From: Aquisphaera insulae
Lineage (GTDB): Bacteria; Planctomycetota; Planctomycetia; Isosphaerales; Isosphaeraceae
Direction: 5' to 3'
Assembly (NCBI RefSeq): GCF_011064615.1
Contig: NZ_JAALJH010000086.1
Span: forward strand, 1 to 38,884
DNA length: 38,884 bases
This document shows positions 8,129-16,513 of the stretch, one piece after another. The notes beneath the pieces were generated by a model, which saw nothing but the letters and a program-made list of their open reading frames with translations, did not search any database and was not told the origin of the DNA. A program made the translations under genes and the position numbers. Within the stretch, counting starts at the first letter, position 1. Each line of letters starts with the position of its first letter.

Positions 8129-8569
8129 TCAGGCGGACGCCGGCCCGCTCAATCGGGGAGGGTGGAAGACGGCGAGTCCGCAGAACGAGGGAAGGGAGTC
8201 GGTCTCGTCGGATGGGAAGTGATCGGATTCCAAAGCGAGCGCGTCGAGCGGAACGGACAGTATCGCCCACTGGCCGCTCATGTCGACCGGCACGACCATC
8301 GGCTCCGCGGGCGCGGCCGGGATGCCAGAGCAGAGTGCCCCGGAGCAGGGCACCGGAGCATGGGCCGGGTCGGGCGTCCCGGGATTGACCGACTGGCCGA
8401 GAGCCCACATCTCGCTCAGGCGAGCGAGCCCGGCCGTGTTGGTGGACGTCACCCGGTGGAGCTTGCAGCCGGCCTCCGCCGCCGTCGGCGCAATCAGTGC
8501 CAGGGCCGTCAGCGTCGAGAACGCGGCGGACCTCAACCATGCCGATCGTATCGCGACGGCGGTCTGCAT
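8129..8569 (-). CDS. Small secreted protein with PCxGxxCS motif
   Basis: A 146-residue predicted secreted protein with an N-terminal signal peptide ending near PTAAEAG, a cysteine two residues later, then a proline-rich stretch with PVPCSGALCSGIPAAP, and a final FCGLAVFHPPRLSG. It shares this layout (signal peptide, early Cys, PC-x-G-x-x-CS motif, Pro-rich tail) with the gene at 12877, so both appear to belong to a small family of planctomycete exported proteins. No function is known; the paired cysteines could form a disulfide or bind a metal. ATG 8569 and GTG 8575 are both possible starts; neither has a clear ribosome binding site. The gene stands alone. Confidence 0.6.
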   Translation of the reverse strand: MQTAVAIRSAWLRSAAFSTLTALALIAPTAAEAGCKLHRVTSTNTAGLARLSEMWALGQSVNPGTPDPAHAPVPCSGALCSGIPAAPAEPMVVPVDMSGQWAILSVPLDALALESDHFPSDETDSLPSFCGLAVFHPPRLSGPASA

Positions 8570-8992
8570 GAGCACGGGATCGAGTCGCAGTTCGGGGACT
8601 GGAGGAATCGTCAGTGAGACGATCGAATGTGCGATGGAGTAGAAGGGTACATCCTCGTCGGGCCACGTGCAACCAGTTTAATATGAATATCGTGCGAGCG
8701 GGATTGCCGGGCCGGTCGGGCCGGGGCGGCCCATCCTCGACCTCCTCGTCCGCCCTCGCCGACGAGCCGCGACCCGGACATCTCCCCGGAACGAAGCCAC
8801 GGGGCCGCGTCTCGAGCGTGGTGATGGCGACGAGCTTACCTCGAAACCTGGCCGATCGATCTCGGAAGGCGAACGGAAGGGGAACCCGCTCGCCTCGAGG
8901 CTTGCTACGATGTCGCGTGGGTGGACTCGCGATACCCTGTCGTGCTGCCCCGTTGTGGAGTCGTGTCCCTCAAGGCGATCCGGGCGGTTCCC
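8570..8992. other. Divergent intergenic region with a possible extended -10
   Basis: This stretch separates the minus-strand secreted-protein gene from the plus-strand carboxypeptidase-regulatory-like gene. TGCTACGAT (8903-8911) resembles an extended -10 and lies about 80 bases before the likely start at 8993. No good -35 is visible. Nothing else stands out. Confidence 0.35.
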
Positions 8993-10342
8993 ATGATGAT
9001 GCGGACGATGGTGCTCCTGGCTGCCCTCTCGAGGTGGATCCCAACGGCCGCGGCCCATGCGCCGGTCGCCATGATCGAGGACCGGCCGCTCGTCGTCCTC
9101 ACCGTGCTCGACGAGGAGACGGGCCGCCCGGTGGAACGCTTCCTCGTCGTGCCCGCGGTCCCGCACGCGGGGCCGGGAGGGAGGCGGGTCGCGAACTGGC
9201 AGCCGCACCTGGTCCGGGAGTCGACCGGGGGTCGGTACGTCTGGCCCGAGGAGCGGTCGTACGAGACCTTCCAGTTGCGGGTGGAGGCCGACGGCTACCG
9301 GCCGTCGACGACGGACTGGCTGCGCAGGGAGGATGGGCTCAGGAACCTGACGGTCCGGCTCCGCCCCGATCACGGCACCCGCGGGATCGTGCTGTCCCCC
9401 GACGGATCGCCGGCCGCCGCGGCCACGATCGGAGTCGCCCTGCCGAACCGGACCTTGCGACTGGCGGGGCCGACGATCGAAGGGGCCGGGAAGCCGCCGG
9501 CCGAGAAGCTCGGGGACCGCTGGCAGCAGCCGGCCACGACGCGGGCCAACGCCGCCGGCAAGTTCCGGCTGACGACCGAGACCGATCCGGCCGCCGTGGT
9601 CGTGGTCGTCCACGAGTCCGGATACCTCGACGGGCCGTTCGCGGACCTGCTCGGCGCGGGCGACAGGCCGACCTCCTTCACGGAGCTGCGGCTCCGGGCG
9701 TGGGGGCGGATCAGGGGCCGCATCCTCTGGGGTGACCGACCCGGCCGGGACGAACCGATCGAGCTCATCGTATCCCGGGAATGGCTCTACCCGGACATGG
9801 TCGGGATGTACGCCACGATCCGGTCGGGGGCGGATGGCCGCTTCGCATTCCGGTACATCCCGCCCGGGGGGGCCCAGCTCTCTCGGCTTGCCCCGACGCG
9901 GGATGGAAAGGGGCTTACGTCGTATCAATTTCCCATGATGCATCTGGACGTGCCGCCGGGAGACGGGGCCGAGGTCGTGCTCGGCGGCCGGGGCCGGGCC
10001 GTGGTCGGTCGGGTGACCGGGCTCGGCTCCTGCAAGGGCGTGACGATCTCCGCCCATCCTCCGGCTCCCCATTTCGGCTTCCCCGGCGATGAGGAGCAAT
10101 GGCGCGGCAGGGCGGCCCTGCAGGAGAGCCCTGCCGGGGCGGTCGTCTTTCGCGACGCGATCCCCGTCGCCGCGGACGGGACCTTCCGGATCGAGGGACT
10201 CGTGCCGGGCTCGTACGGACTCATGGCCCATCAGGGCGGGCAAATCCTCGGCGGGACGAGCGTCACGGTCAGGCCGGACGCGGGGGACGAGGCCGCGGAG
10301 AGTGTGCTCGTCGAGATCCGCGCCTCGCGTCCCTCGCGATGA
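8993..10342 (+). CDS. Exported carboxypeptidase regulatory-like (transthyretin-like) protein
   Basis: A protein of about 449 residues with a probable signal peptide (MMMRTMVLLAALSRW to TAAAHA), followed by beta-rich repeats. The pattern of VVLTVLDEETGRPVERF, GIVLSPDGSPAAAATIGVA, RGRILWGDRPGRDEP and GTFRIEGLVPGSYGLMA is typical of carboxypeptidase regulatory-like or CnaB-type domains, which planctomycetes use in large envelope and secreted proteins. I see no catalytic domain. The start is uncertain: ATG 8993 fits the signal peptide, while GTG 8921 is the longest in-frame start; ribosome binding sites are weak for both. It is followed 210 bases later by the His-rich protein gene. Confidence 0.75.
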   Translation: MMMRTMVLLAALSRWIPTAAAHAPVAMIEDRPLVVLTVLDEETGRPVERFLVVPAVPHAGPGGRRVANWQPHLVRESTGGRYVWPEERSYETFQLRVEADGYRPSTTDWLRREDGLRNLTVRLRPDHGTRGIVLSPDGSPAAAATIGVALPNRTLRLAGPTIEGAGKPPAEKLGDRWQQPATTRANAAGKFRLTTETDPAAVVVVVHESGYLDGPFADLLGAGDRPTSFTELRLRAWGRIRGRILWGDRPGRDEPIELIVSREWLYPDMVGMYATIRSGADGRFAFRYIPPGGAQLSRLAPTRDGKGLTSYQFPMMHLDVPPGDGAEVVLGGRGRAVVGRVTGLGSCKGVTISAHPPAPHFGFPGDEEQWRGRAALQESPAGAVVFRDAIPVAADGTFRIEGLVPGSYGLMAHQGGQILGGTSVTVRPDAGDEAAESVLVEIRASRPSR

Positions 10343-10552
10343 AGAGCCGGGGCCGCCCCGAGGAGGACGCACGAGTCGTCCCGAGGCCGTCGGTGCCGTG
10401 ATATCGGCCCTGCGAGGATTGCCCCGGCCGGCGATCGAGCGCGACCGATTCAGGCCGGATTCGGACCGGCTTCGAAAACGTGGTCTAGGGTTCGATTGTG
10501 GCCGAGCGCTCGTTTCGTGGACGCGAGCCGCGACAATCCTGGCCGGGGGGAT

Positions 10553-11185
10553 ATGATGCTTGATCGCGCACGCATGACAGGAATGATCGTTTGCCTTGGG
10601 GCCAGTACGCTGTTCCACGGCGGGAGGGCCGAGGCCTCGGTGCTCAACGTTTATTATCGCGCCAACGCCGACTCCCCCTGGGTCTTCTACTCGGGGGCCA
10701 ACTCGGATGCCGCGGCCAATGCGACCGTCGCGGAGCTTCAGGCCAGCGGATACGCGACGCAGATCGTCCCGGGCAACGGCGTTGCGGGGACCTCGTCGAG
10801 CGCGAACGTCGTGACTCCCGGCGCGGCGTCATATGACAGCACCTCTTACGTCAACTCGTCGGGCGGTTGGTATGGCCGAGGCGGGAGCGGCTGGTACGGC
10901 GGCGGGGGCGGCTGGTACGGCGGCGGGGGCGGTTGGACGGGCGGCGGCGGCTTCCGCCACGCGGATCGCTGGCACCATGACGACCAGCACCACGAGCATT
11001 CGCACGAGGCAAGCCACCACGGCGCGCAGCATCCGACCCGACATCCGCACCAACGAGCCGCTGCCCATCAGACCCATCCCCACGCCCATCACGGCGCGCA
11101 CCACAACGCGCATCACGGCCACTCGCACTCGCACTCCCATTCGCATTCTCACGGCCACGGGCACGGACACCACGGGAAGAAGTGA
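10553..11185 (+). CDS. Exported histidine-rich, Gly/Tyr/Trp-rich protein
   Basis: A protein of about 210 residues with a signal peptide ending near GGRAEAS, an N-terminal domain of roughly 80 residues (SVLNVYYRANADSPWVFYSG onward), a glycine-rich segment of repeated GGGGWYG units, and an extreme His-rich tail: 31 of the last 77 residues are His, including five Ser-His units in a row. Such tails chelate divalent metals such as Ni, Zn, Cu or Co. I infer an exported metal-binding or metal-buffering protein; nothing indicates the specific metal. Two adjacent ATGs (10553, 10556) are possible, after a G-rich stretch at 10545-10550. The HEAT-repeat gene starts 50 bases downstream, so the two may be co-transcribed. 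Confidence 0.8.
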   Translation: MMLDRARMTGMIVCLGASTLFHGGRAEASVLNVYYRANADSPWVFYSGANSDAAANATVAELQASGYATQIVPGNGVAGTSSSANVVTPGAASYDSTSYVNSSGGWYGRGGSGWYGGGGGWYGGGGGWTGGGGFRHADRWHHDDQHHEHSHEASHHGAQHPTRHPHQRAAAHQTHPHAHHGAHHNAHHGHSHSHSHSHSHGHGHGHHGKK

Positions 11186-11235
11186 ACGCGGCGCCGTCCT
11201 TGAATCCGATCCCTCACCGACTCGACGAGGCCTCC

Positions 11236-12402
11236 ATGCGAACCTTCCTCGCCCTTGTCATCGCGGCCGGACTGGCCGCGGGCTCGCAGATCGTCCACGC
11301 CCAGGCTCCCATCGCCGGCGATCCCGGGCGTCCCGGGCCGGCGGATTCGGACGCACTCCAGCGCCGCAAGGCCATCGTGGCACTGGCCGCGAACAAGGTT
11401 GCCCCCGACACCGCGGTCCCGACGCTCGCTCGGATGCTCCGGGACCCGGACGCCGGGGTGCGACGGACGGCCGCGCTCACGCTGGCGACCTACGGCCCTT
11501 CGGCTCAAGGGGCCGTGGCCGACCTCGCGGCGGCGCTCCAGGACCAGGACCCCCAGGCGGCCGTCGCGTCGGCGATCGCCGTCGGGGCGATCGGCGCCCC
11601 GGCCAGGCAGGCGGTGCCGGCGTTGCTCGTCGCCTTGCAGTCGACGAACGCTCCACTCCGCCAGGCTTCGGCCGTGGCCCTCGGCGAGATCGGTCCGGAC
11701 GCGGCCGCCGCCGCGCCGGTGCTGACGAGTCGCCTCGCCGACGCCGACGCGTCGCTACGCGAAGCCGCCGCCGCGGCCCTCGGCAAGATCGGACCCGGGG
11801 CGAAGGAATCGGTCCCCGCGCTGGTCAAGTCCCTGGGCGATCCCGATGAGGGCACGCGCGTCGCCGCCATCGAGGCGCTCGTGAACATCGGCCCGGACGC
11901 CACGTCGGCGATCCCCGACCTGGCCCGCAAGCTCGCGGATCCCTCGGCATCGGCACGGTTGAAGGCGGCCCAGGCGCTGGGGGCGATCGGCCGCGACGCA
12001 AGCTCGGCCGCGCCCTCGCTCGCGGCCCTGCTGACGAGCAAGGAGGCGAAGCCGGATCTGCGCCAGGCCGCCGCCCAGTCTCTCGGCGCGATCGGCACGG
12101 CCTCGCCGGTCACGGTGCCCGCACTGGCCGCGGCCCTCGGCGACGACGACGACGACCTGCGCCACGCCGCCGCCTATGCGATCGGCGACATCGGCCCGGG
12201 CGCCGTCGCCGCGGTCCCGGCCCTGATCGACACCCTCGACGACGACGATGAGGAAGTCCGCTCGGAGGTCGCGTACGCCCTGGGTGCCATCGGCCCGGGC
12301 GCCGTCGCCGCGATCCCGGACCTGAAGGAAGCACTCGACGACGAGGACGCGACCGTTCGCAAGGCCGTCGCCGAAGCCCTTGGACGCATTCAGGGCCGCT
12401 AG
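11236..12402 (+). CDS. Exported HEAT-repeat protein
   Basis: A 388-residue protein with a signal peptide (MRTFLALVIAAGLAAGSQIV, cleaved near HAQA) and about nine HEAT/PBS-lyase-type repeats of 36-39 residues, each with the pattern VPALxxxLxDxDxxVRxxAAxALGxIGP. The last repeats contain strongly acidic turns (DDDDD, DDDDEE). HEAT solenoids are protein-interaction scaffolds; some planctomycete members are exported. ATG 11236 has GAGG 6 bases upstream and gives a proper signal peptide, unlike the in-frame start at 11182. It lies directly after the His-rich protein gene. An interaction partner cannot be deduced. Confidence 0.88.
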   Translation: MRTFLALVIAAGLAAGSQIVHAQAPIAGDPGRPGPADSDALQRRKAIVALAANKVAPDTAVPTLARMLRDPDAGVRRTAALTLATYGPSAQGAVADLAAALQDQDPQAAVASAIAVGAIGAPARQAVPALLVALQSTNAPLRQASAVALGEIGPDAAAAAPVLTSRLADADASLREAAAAALGKIGPGAKESVPALVKSLGDPDEGTRVAAIEALVNIGPDATSAIPDLARKLADPSASARLKAAQALGAIGRDASSAAPSLAALLTSKEAKPDLRQAAAQSLGAIGTASPVTVPALAAALGDDDDDLRHAAAYAIGDIGPGAVAAVPALIDTLDDDDEEVRSEVAYALGAIGPGAVAAIPDLKEALDDEDATVRKAVAEALGRIQGR

Positions 12403-12457
12403 GTCGCGATGGTCGCCGTGGCGCCCGGATCGCATGCGAAGGATGCACTTCGTGGGA

Positions 12458-12531
12458 GCCGGCTCCGTCCGGCGACCTCTCGTGCTTCGGCCGGCGGCAA
12501 GGGCACTTGACGATTGCCGGACGGAGCCGGC
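12458..12531. repeat. Long inverted repeat downstream of the HEAT-repeat gene
   Basis: GCCGGCTCCGTCCGGCGA (12458-12475) is matched at 12514-12531 by its reverse complement at 17 of 18 positions, with 38 bases between. The left arm also contains the palindrome GGAGCCGGCTCC (12455-12466). It could act as a terminator for the upstream gene or be a REP/MITE-like element. Confidence 0.6.
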
Positions 12532-12549
12532 GATCCGCTAATCAGGGCC

Positions 12550-12777
12550 CTAATCCAGCCGCACCATCCCATCGCCGCGCTTCGGGAATCGCACGAGTAC
12601 GCCCGGGTCGTGGCCGGGGATGATCAGGTCGGGCCTCGTCGCGATCCGGCGCATCCGATCCTGCGCGGCGAGGTTGGCCTTGCCGTCACGGGCCCCATCG
12701 GTGGGGTATCCGTCGACCATTATCGGCCGTTCCGGAGGGCCCGGGCAATGCTCTCCGCGCCCGACGGCCTCCGCCAT
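12550..12777 (-). pseudogene. C-terminal remnant of an MBL-fold metallo-hydrolase
   Basis: The minus-strand frame ends in RPDLIIPGHDPGVLVRFPK and GDGMVRLD before a TAG at 12550-12552. IxPGHDPxVxxRxP is the characteristic C-terminal segment of MBL-fold hydrolases of the N-acyl-homoserine-lactonase-like kind, with a metal-ligand His. Upstream, PIMVDGYPTDGARDGKANLAA also fits the family, but only about 60 residues remain and the HxHxDH zinc motif and the rest of the fold are absent. I call it a decayed 3' fragment. It lies in the gap between the HEAT-repeat gene and the second Cys-motif secreted-protein gene. Confidence 0.6.
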
Positions 12778-12876
12778 TGCCCGGGAAAGATGGCTGGGCG
12801 CTTGACATGCCTCGGGGATGTCCGTCAGAGTGAGATATCCACTTTTGCGGTGTTTTCGATCCCCGGGCGTGTCTCC

Positions 12877-13326
12877 ATGCCTTCTCTCGCATCAGGCCGC
12901 CGGCTCCTTCGCGAGCTCGCCGCGATCGGCGTGTTCCTCGCGATCGGCTGCATCGCCAGCCCTCGGGCGTCGGCTTCGTGCGGCGACGTGGTGCCAGGTC
13001 GATCGAGCCACACCTTCGCTCCGATGCTGGTGATTCCTGGAGAATCGGAGCGTCGCGATCGGGAGTTCCTCGACTCCGGACACTCTCGTTCCGGAAAGTC
13101 TCCCGGTCCCCCTTGCACGGGGATGTCGTGCTCCAGGCGATCGGGGACCTCGGAATTGCCCGGCCCGTCGGTCTCGGGGCAAAACGACCCTGCCTGCCAC
13201 GACACTCTCGGCTCGCTCGCGGGAATGGCGGGGGGGCGTTTCTCGAACTCCACTTCCCTCCTCTCGCTGCCCCCCATCCGTGAGGGTGGCATCGATCGTC
13301 CTCCGCGACGGAAATCCGGACGGTGA
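12877..13326 (+). CDS. Small secreted protein with PCxGxxCS motif (second copy)
   Basis: A 149-residue predicted exported protein with a signal peptide (RRLLRELAAIGVFLAIGC to PRASAS), then SCGDVVPG, a motif PGPPCTGMSCSRRSG at mid-length, a later Cys (NDPACHD) and a Pro-rich basic C-terminus. The cysteine layout matches the gene at 8129, although sequence identity is otherwise low. ATG 12877 is chosen because it places the signal peptide at the N-terminus; its ribosome binding site is weak. A TTGACA at 12802-12807 could be a -35 box, but no -10 sits at normal distance. Function unknown; whether it is a real gene rests mostly on the shared motif and signal peptide. Confidence 0.55.
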   Translation: MPSLASGRRLLRELAAIGVFLAIGCIASPRASASCGDVVPGRSSHTFAPMLVIPGESERRDREFLDSGHSRSGKSPGPPCTGMSCSRRSGTSELPGPSVSGQNDPACHDTLGSLAGMAGGRFSNSTSLLSLPPIREGGIDRPPRRKSGR

Positions 13327-13541
13327 TCGGGACTTCCGCCCCGGAGATCTCCATCGGGATCGCCCGATCGGGGCGAGGCCGTCCGTCCAGGACTGCCTGC
13401 GGGGATTGCGCTCGCTCCTGACGGAGCGGCTGCGCACCCGGCCGAGACCCGAAGCAGACTCGTGCGCCGAATCCGCGAGGCGGTATCGACGCGGAGTGTG
13501 ACGATCGACCCTTCGCTGCACGCAAAAACAAAGAGATTGAC

Positions 13542-14027
13542 ATGATTTCGAACAATCACCTGGTGAAGGCGTTCGGGCTGCGCATCCGGTTGCCGGCATC
13601 CCCCGCCTCGTTGTGTCCCCGAGGGATCGGCGCGTTGACTCTGGCCGCGATGCTCGCGGGCTGTCGCGGGAGCGACCGCGGGGAGGCGATCGCCACACAT
13701 CCCGTGCGAGGCTCGGTGCTCCTGGGCGACGGGCGGCCGGTCCCCGGCGGCCTGGTCACGTTCGTTCCGCAGGGGACGACGGGTCGCCAGGCGGTGGGCA
13801 CGCTGCAAGAGGACGGGACCTTTCGGCTCACGACGGAGACGCCGGACGACGGCATCGCCGAGGGACGATACCGCGTGCGGGTCGAGCCATTCGCGACGGG
13901 GGATGCCGTCACGAAGCTCGATCCCAAGGCCAAGATCCCGGGCCGCTACATGGACGAGGATACGTCCGGGATCGAGGTCAACATCAAGGCGGGGATCGAG
14001 GTTCTCGATCCGTTTCGCCTCAAGTGA
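13542..14027 (+). CDS. Transthyretin-like lipoprotein preceding a DUF1559 gene
   Basis: A 161-residue predicted lipoprotein: a long basic leader, hydrophobic core LTLAAMLAGC with lipobox LAGC near residue 41, then a compact beta-rich domain (HPVRGSVLLGDGRPVPGGLV, GTFRLTTETPDDGIAEGRYR) of the carboxypeptidase-regulatory or transthyretin-like type. Proteins of this kind are commonly encoded directly next to DUF1559 genes in planctomycetes, and here the DUF1559 gene starts 72 bases downstream on the same strand. I infer a two-gene envelope module. Start ATG 13542 follows a purine-rich AAAGAGA stretch. Confidence 0.82.
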   Translation: MISNNHLVKAFGLRIRLPASPASLCPRGIGALTLAAMLAGCRGSDRGEAIATHPVRGSVLLGDGRPVPGGLVTFVPQGTTGRQAVGTLQEDGTFRLTTETPDDGIAEGRYRVRVEPFATGDAVTKLDPKAKIPGRYMDEDTSGIEVNIKAGIEVLDPFRLK

Positions 14028-14099
14028 GCTCGCCCCGCGGCGAGGCGGCCTGACGTGCTCTGCAAGCTCAACGAGTTCTCACCCGGAGGGGGTTGTTCC

Positions 14100-15176
14100 A
14101 TGATCGACGGACGAATCCTGCGAGCGGGCCGACGAGTCGGCTTCACCCTGATCGAACTCCTGGTCGTGATCGCGATCATCGCGGTCCTCATCGCCCTGCT
14201 GCTGCCGGCCGTGCAGTCCGCCCGAGAGGCGGCGCGACGCGCCCAGTGCACGAACAACCTCAAGCAAATGGGACTTGCGCTGCATAATTATGAGAGCGCC
14301 AATAACTGCTTTCCGCCCGCGGGGCAGGGCTCGGCCTACGATGGCCCGGTGCCCGGCAACCTGTTCGCGGACGGCGTGGGACTGATGCCGCGGATCCTCC
14401 AGTACATGGAGCAGAAGGCCGTCTTCGACGCGCTGAACTTCTCGCTCGACTACAACCACGTCTCGGGTTCCAATTTCACCGCCTCCACGACCATCATCTC
14501 GGCGTTCCTCTGCCCGAGCACCGCGCGGCAAGGCGACCAGTATCGCGACGCGATCGACCCGTACGACACCATGTCCCTGGCGACCGGGATCGGCTACGCG
14601 TATCAGGATTACGGGGCGACGTGCAGCACCGACATCGATCCCGAGGGGCGGACGGGGCTGCTGGCGTCGTCGCCGATCACGCCCTATCGAAACCGCACCA
14701 CCTGGACCGACGGGATGCTCAAGGCCCACCGCACCAGGATCGCCGAGGTTACCGACGGCCTGAGCAATACCATCGCCGTGGCCGAGGACGCGGGCCGCGA
14801 TGCCCGGTATTGCTCCGGGGCCACGGAGAATTTCTATTCCCCCGCCCAGCCGAACGTCCTCAGGGACGTCTACGGGCCGACGTTCTACAGGCGGTTCTGG
14901 CGATGGGCTTGCCCCGATGGGGCCTACAACGTCTCCGGCCAGGTCAACAATCACGGCCTCCCCGCCTGCGCGACGACGGCCTACGTCTTCCCGAATCCGA
15001 CGTCGGCGAACAACGCCGGTGCGAATGATGAGATCTTCGCGTTCCATCCCGGCGGGGCCAACGCCCTGATGGGCGACGGCTCCGTGCGGTTCCTCAAGGA
15101 GTCGACCAACGTCGTCGTGCTCCGCCAGATCATCACGCTTCGCGGCGGCGAGGTCGTCTCCGGCGGCGCCTACTGA
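14100..15176 (+). CDS. DUF1559 type IV pilin-like protein (second copy)
   Basis: A 358-residue DUF1559 protein. The leader (MIDGRILRAGRRVG) is followed by the prepilin signature FTLIELLVVIAIIAVLIALL and the block SAREAARRAQCTNNLKQMG, almost identical to the gene at 6724, while the rest of the protein differs. The C-terminus has the usual H-X9-DG motif (HPGGANALMGDGSVRF) and ends in RGGEVVSGGAY. ATG 14100 has GGAGGG about 10 bases upstream; an in-frame GTG at 14055 would give a non-standard leader. Probably transcribed with the lipoprotein gene before it. Expected to be processed by prepilin peptidase; cellular role not established. Confidence 0.95.
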   Translation: MIDGRILRAGRRVGFTLIELLVVIAIIAVLIALLLPAVQSAREAARRAQCTNNLKQMGLALHNYESANNCFPPAGQGSAYDGPVPGNLFADGVGLMPRILQYMEQKAVFDALNFSLDYNHVSGSNFTASTTIISAFLCPSTARQGDQYRDAIDPYDTMSLATGIGYAYQDYGATCSTDIDPEGRTGLLASSPITPYRNRTTWTDGMLKAHRTRIAEVTDGLSNTIAVAEDAGRDARYCSGATENFYSPAQPNVLRDVYGPTFYRRFWRWACPDGAYNVSGQVNNHGLPACATTAYVFPNPTSANNAGANDEIFAFHPGGANALMGDGSVRFLKESTNVVVLRQIITLRGGEVVSGGAY

Positions 15177-15219
15177 ACGCCCGGGTGACACGGCATCGTC
15201 GAGATCTCCGTCCGCGGCC

Positions 15220-15250
15220 GGTGCGCCATCGATCCCGGTGGGATCGCACC
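15220..15250. terminator. Hairpin after the DUF1559 gene
   Basis: CGATCCC (15230-15236) pairs with GGGATCG (15240-15246) around GGT; GGTG (15220-15223) and CACC (15247-15250) can extend the stem with an asymmetric bulge. It lies about 45 bases after the DUF1559 stop and before the permease gene. Confidence 0.4.
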
Positions 15251-15314
15251 GGTCGGTCGGACCGGCGCCTCGGGCTCGATCGAGCAGGGATTCCTTCGGC
15301 AGGGAGAGGACGAG

Positions 15315-16424
15315 ATGACCACGGCCGACCTCGCATTTCGCGTCTCGCGGATCCGCTGCCACTGGCGGCCGCTGATCCTGGGGATCGCCACGCTTTCGCT
15401 GCTCAGCCTCTTCTGGTTCGCTTCGCGCTACCCGCAGCTCTTCAAGAAGGCCGAGCATCTCGGCAAGCCGGTGGCGAGCATGGCGTTCGGCAGCGCCCTG
15501 GTCGCGGCGGACGCGAGCGACCCGCTCTGGTGGCGACTGGCCGCGAACATGATCAACTGGCTCGACGGCATGAAGATCGGCATGTCATTCGGCATCGCCT
15601 TCGGCGCACTCCTCCACACGACGCTCCGCTACTACCCCATGAAGATCGGCAAGAACCTCTACTTGAATTCCATCAAGGGGGCGCTCGTGGGCGTGCCGAT
15701 GGGGGTCTGCGCCAATTGCGCCGTGCCCGCGGCCTGCGGCGTGACCCGGGGCCACGGCCGGGTGGAGACGGCGTTGGGGTTCCTCTTCAGCTCGCCCAAT
15801 TTCAACCCGGTCGTGGTGATGATGACGATCATGGCCTTGCCCTTGTCGATGGTGCTGGCCAAGTACCTGGTCCTGCTGCTGGTCATCACCGCGGTCGTCC
15901 CCGGGCTGATTGGCTGGCTGGAGCGGAGGGATCAGGTCAAGCTGGTCATCACCGACCTGGGCGAATCATCGTGCGACTTGCCCGCGACGCCGAGGCCGGA
16001 TTGCAGCGAGCCGTTCCTGCCCGTCCTCCAGGAGTTGACCCGGGACATGGCCCGCAACGCCTGGATGCTGCTGAAGCCGACCGTCGCGATCATGCTGCTG
16101 GCGAGCCTCGTCGCCGCGGCCCTGCTCGAGCTCGTCCCCTGGACCAGCCTCCTCGCCCGGCCGTCGCCATTGCGGTTGCTGGCCGCGAGCGCGCTCTCGA
16201 CCTTCATGCCGGTACCCATCGCACTGGATGTCATGTTCGCGTCCCAGTTGCAGGGTGAAGGGGTCTCGCCGGGCTTCGTCATGCTCTTCGCCATGACGCT
16301 GGGCACCTACAGCATCGTGCCCAGCATCTACCTGTGGCGGGACGTGTCGAAGCCCCTGGCCGTGCTCCTCTTCGGCTTCTTCGTGATCGTGGGGTGGCTC
16401 CTGGCCATGGCATTCTCCGTGTGA
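15315..16424 (+). CDS. UPF0718/DUF318-type permease (ArsP-like)
   Basis: A 369-residue integral membrane protein with roughly eight to ten hydrophobic segments. The core GVCANCAVPAACGVTRGHGR, followed by LGFLFSSPNFNPVVVMM, and the second-half motif FMPVPIALDVMFASQL match the permease family PF03773 (UPF0718), which includes organoarsenical exporter ArsP and membrane proteins of uncertain substrate. The two cysteines spaced C-x-x-C are typical of the family core. A central hydrophilic loop contains two further Cys (SSCDLPATPRPDC). GGAGAGGA just upstream supports ATG 15315. It stands alone between the DUF1559 gene and the regulator gene; a metal or metalloid substrate is a guess from the family. 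Confidence 0.85.
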   Translation: MTTADLAFRVSRIRCHWRPLILGIATLSLLSLFWFASRYPQLFKKAEHLGKPVASMAFGSALVAADASDPLWWRLAANMINWLDGMKIGMSFGIAFGALLHTTLRYYPMKIGKNLYLNSIKGALVGVPMGVCANCAVPAACGVTRGHGRVETALGFLFSSPNFNPVVVMMTIMALPLSMVLAKYLVLLLVITAVVPGLIGWLERRDQVKLVITDLGESSCDLPATPRPDCSEPFLPVLQELTRDMARNAWMLLKPTVAIMLLASLVAAALLELVPWTSLLARPSPLRLLAASALSTFMPVPIALDVMFASQLQGEGVSPGFVMLFAMTLGTYSIVPSIYLWRDVSKPLAVLLFGFFVIVGWLLAMAFSV

Positions 16425-16513
16425 CCGGCCGGCCGATGGATCAAGCGCACGGTTCGGCGATCATCGCCGTCCCCTCGGCTCCCAGGGGTATCCCGGTACG
16501 GCTCGGGCCCCGA

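Noticed and set aside
8678..10618. 646-codon minus-strand open frame over the carboxypeptidase-regulatory-like gene
   Set aside because: Arg/Pro-rich mirror sequence without domain or signal; the plus strand has family-like beta repeats.
10862..10952. Short tandem repeats that might suggest a CRISPR or VNTR array
   Set aside because: They are in-frame codon repeats for GGGGWYG units in the His-rich protein, without spacers.
10829..11173. Val/Arg/Met-rich minus-strand frame opposite the His-rich tail
   Set aside because: Simply the antisense of repeated CAC/CAT codons.
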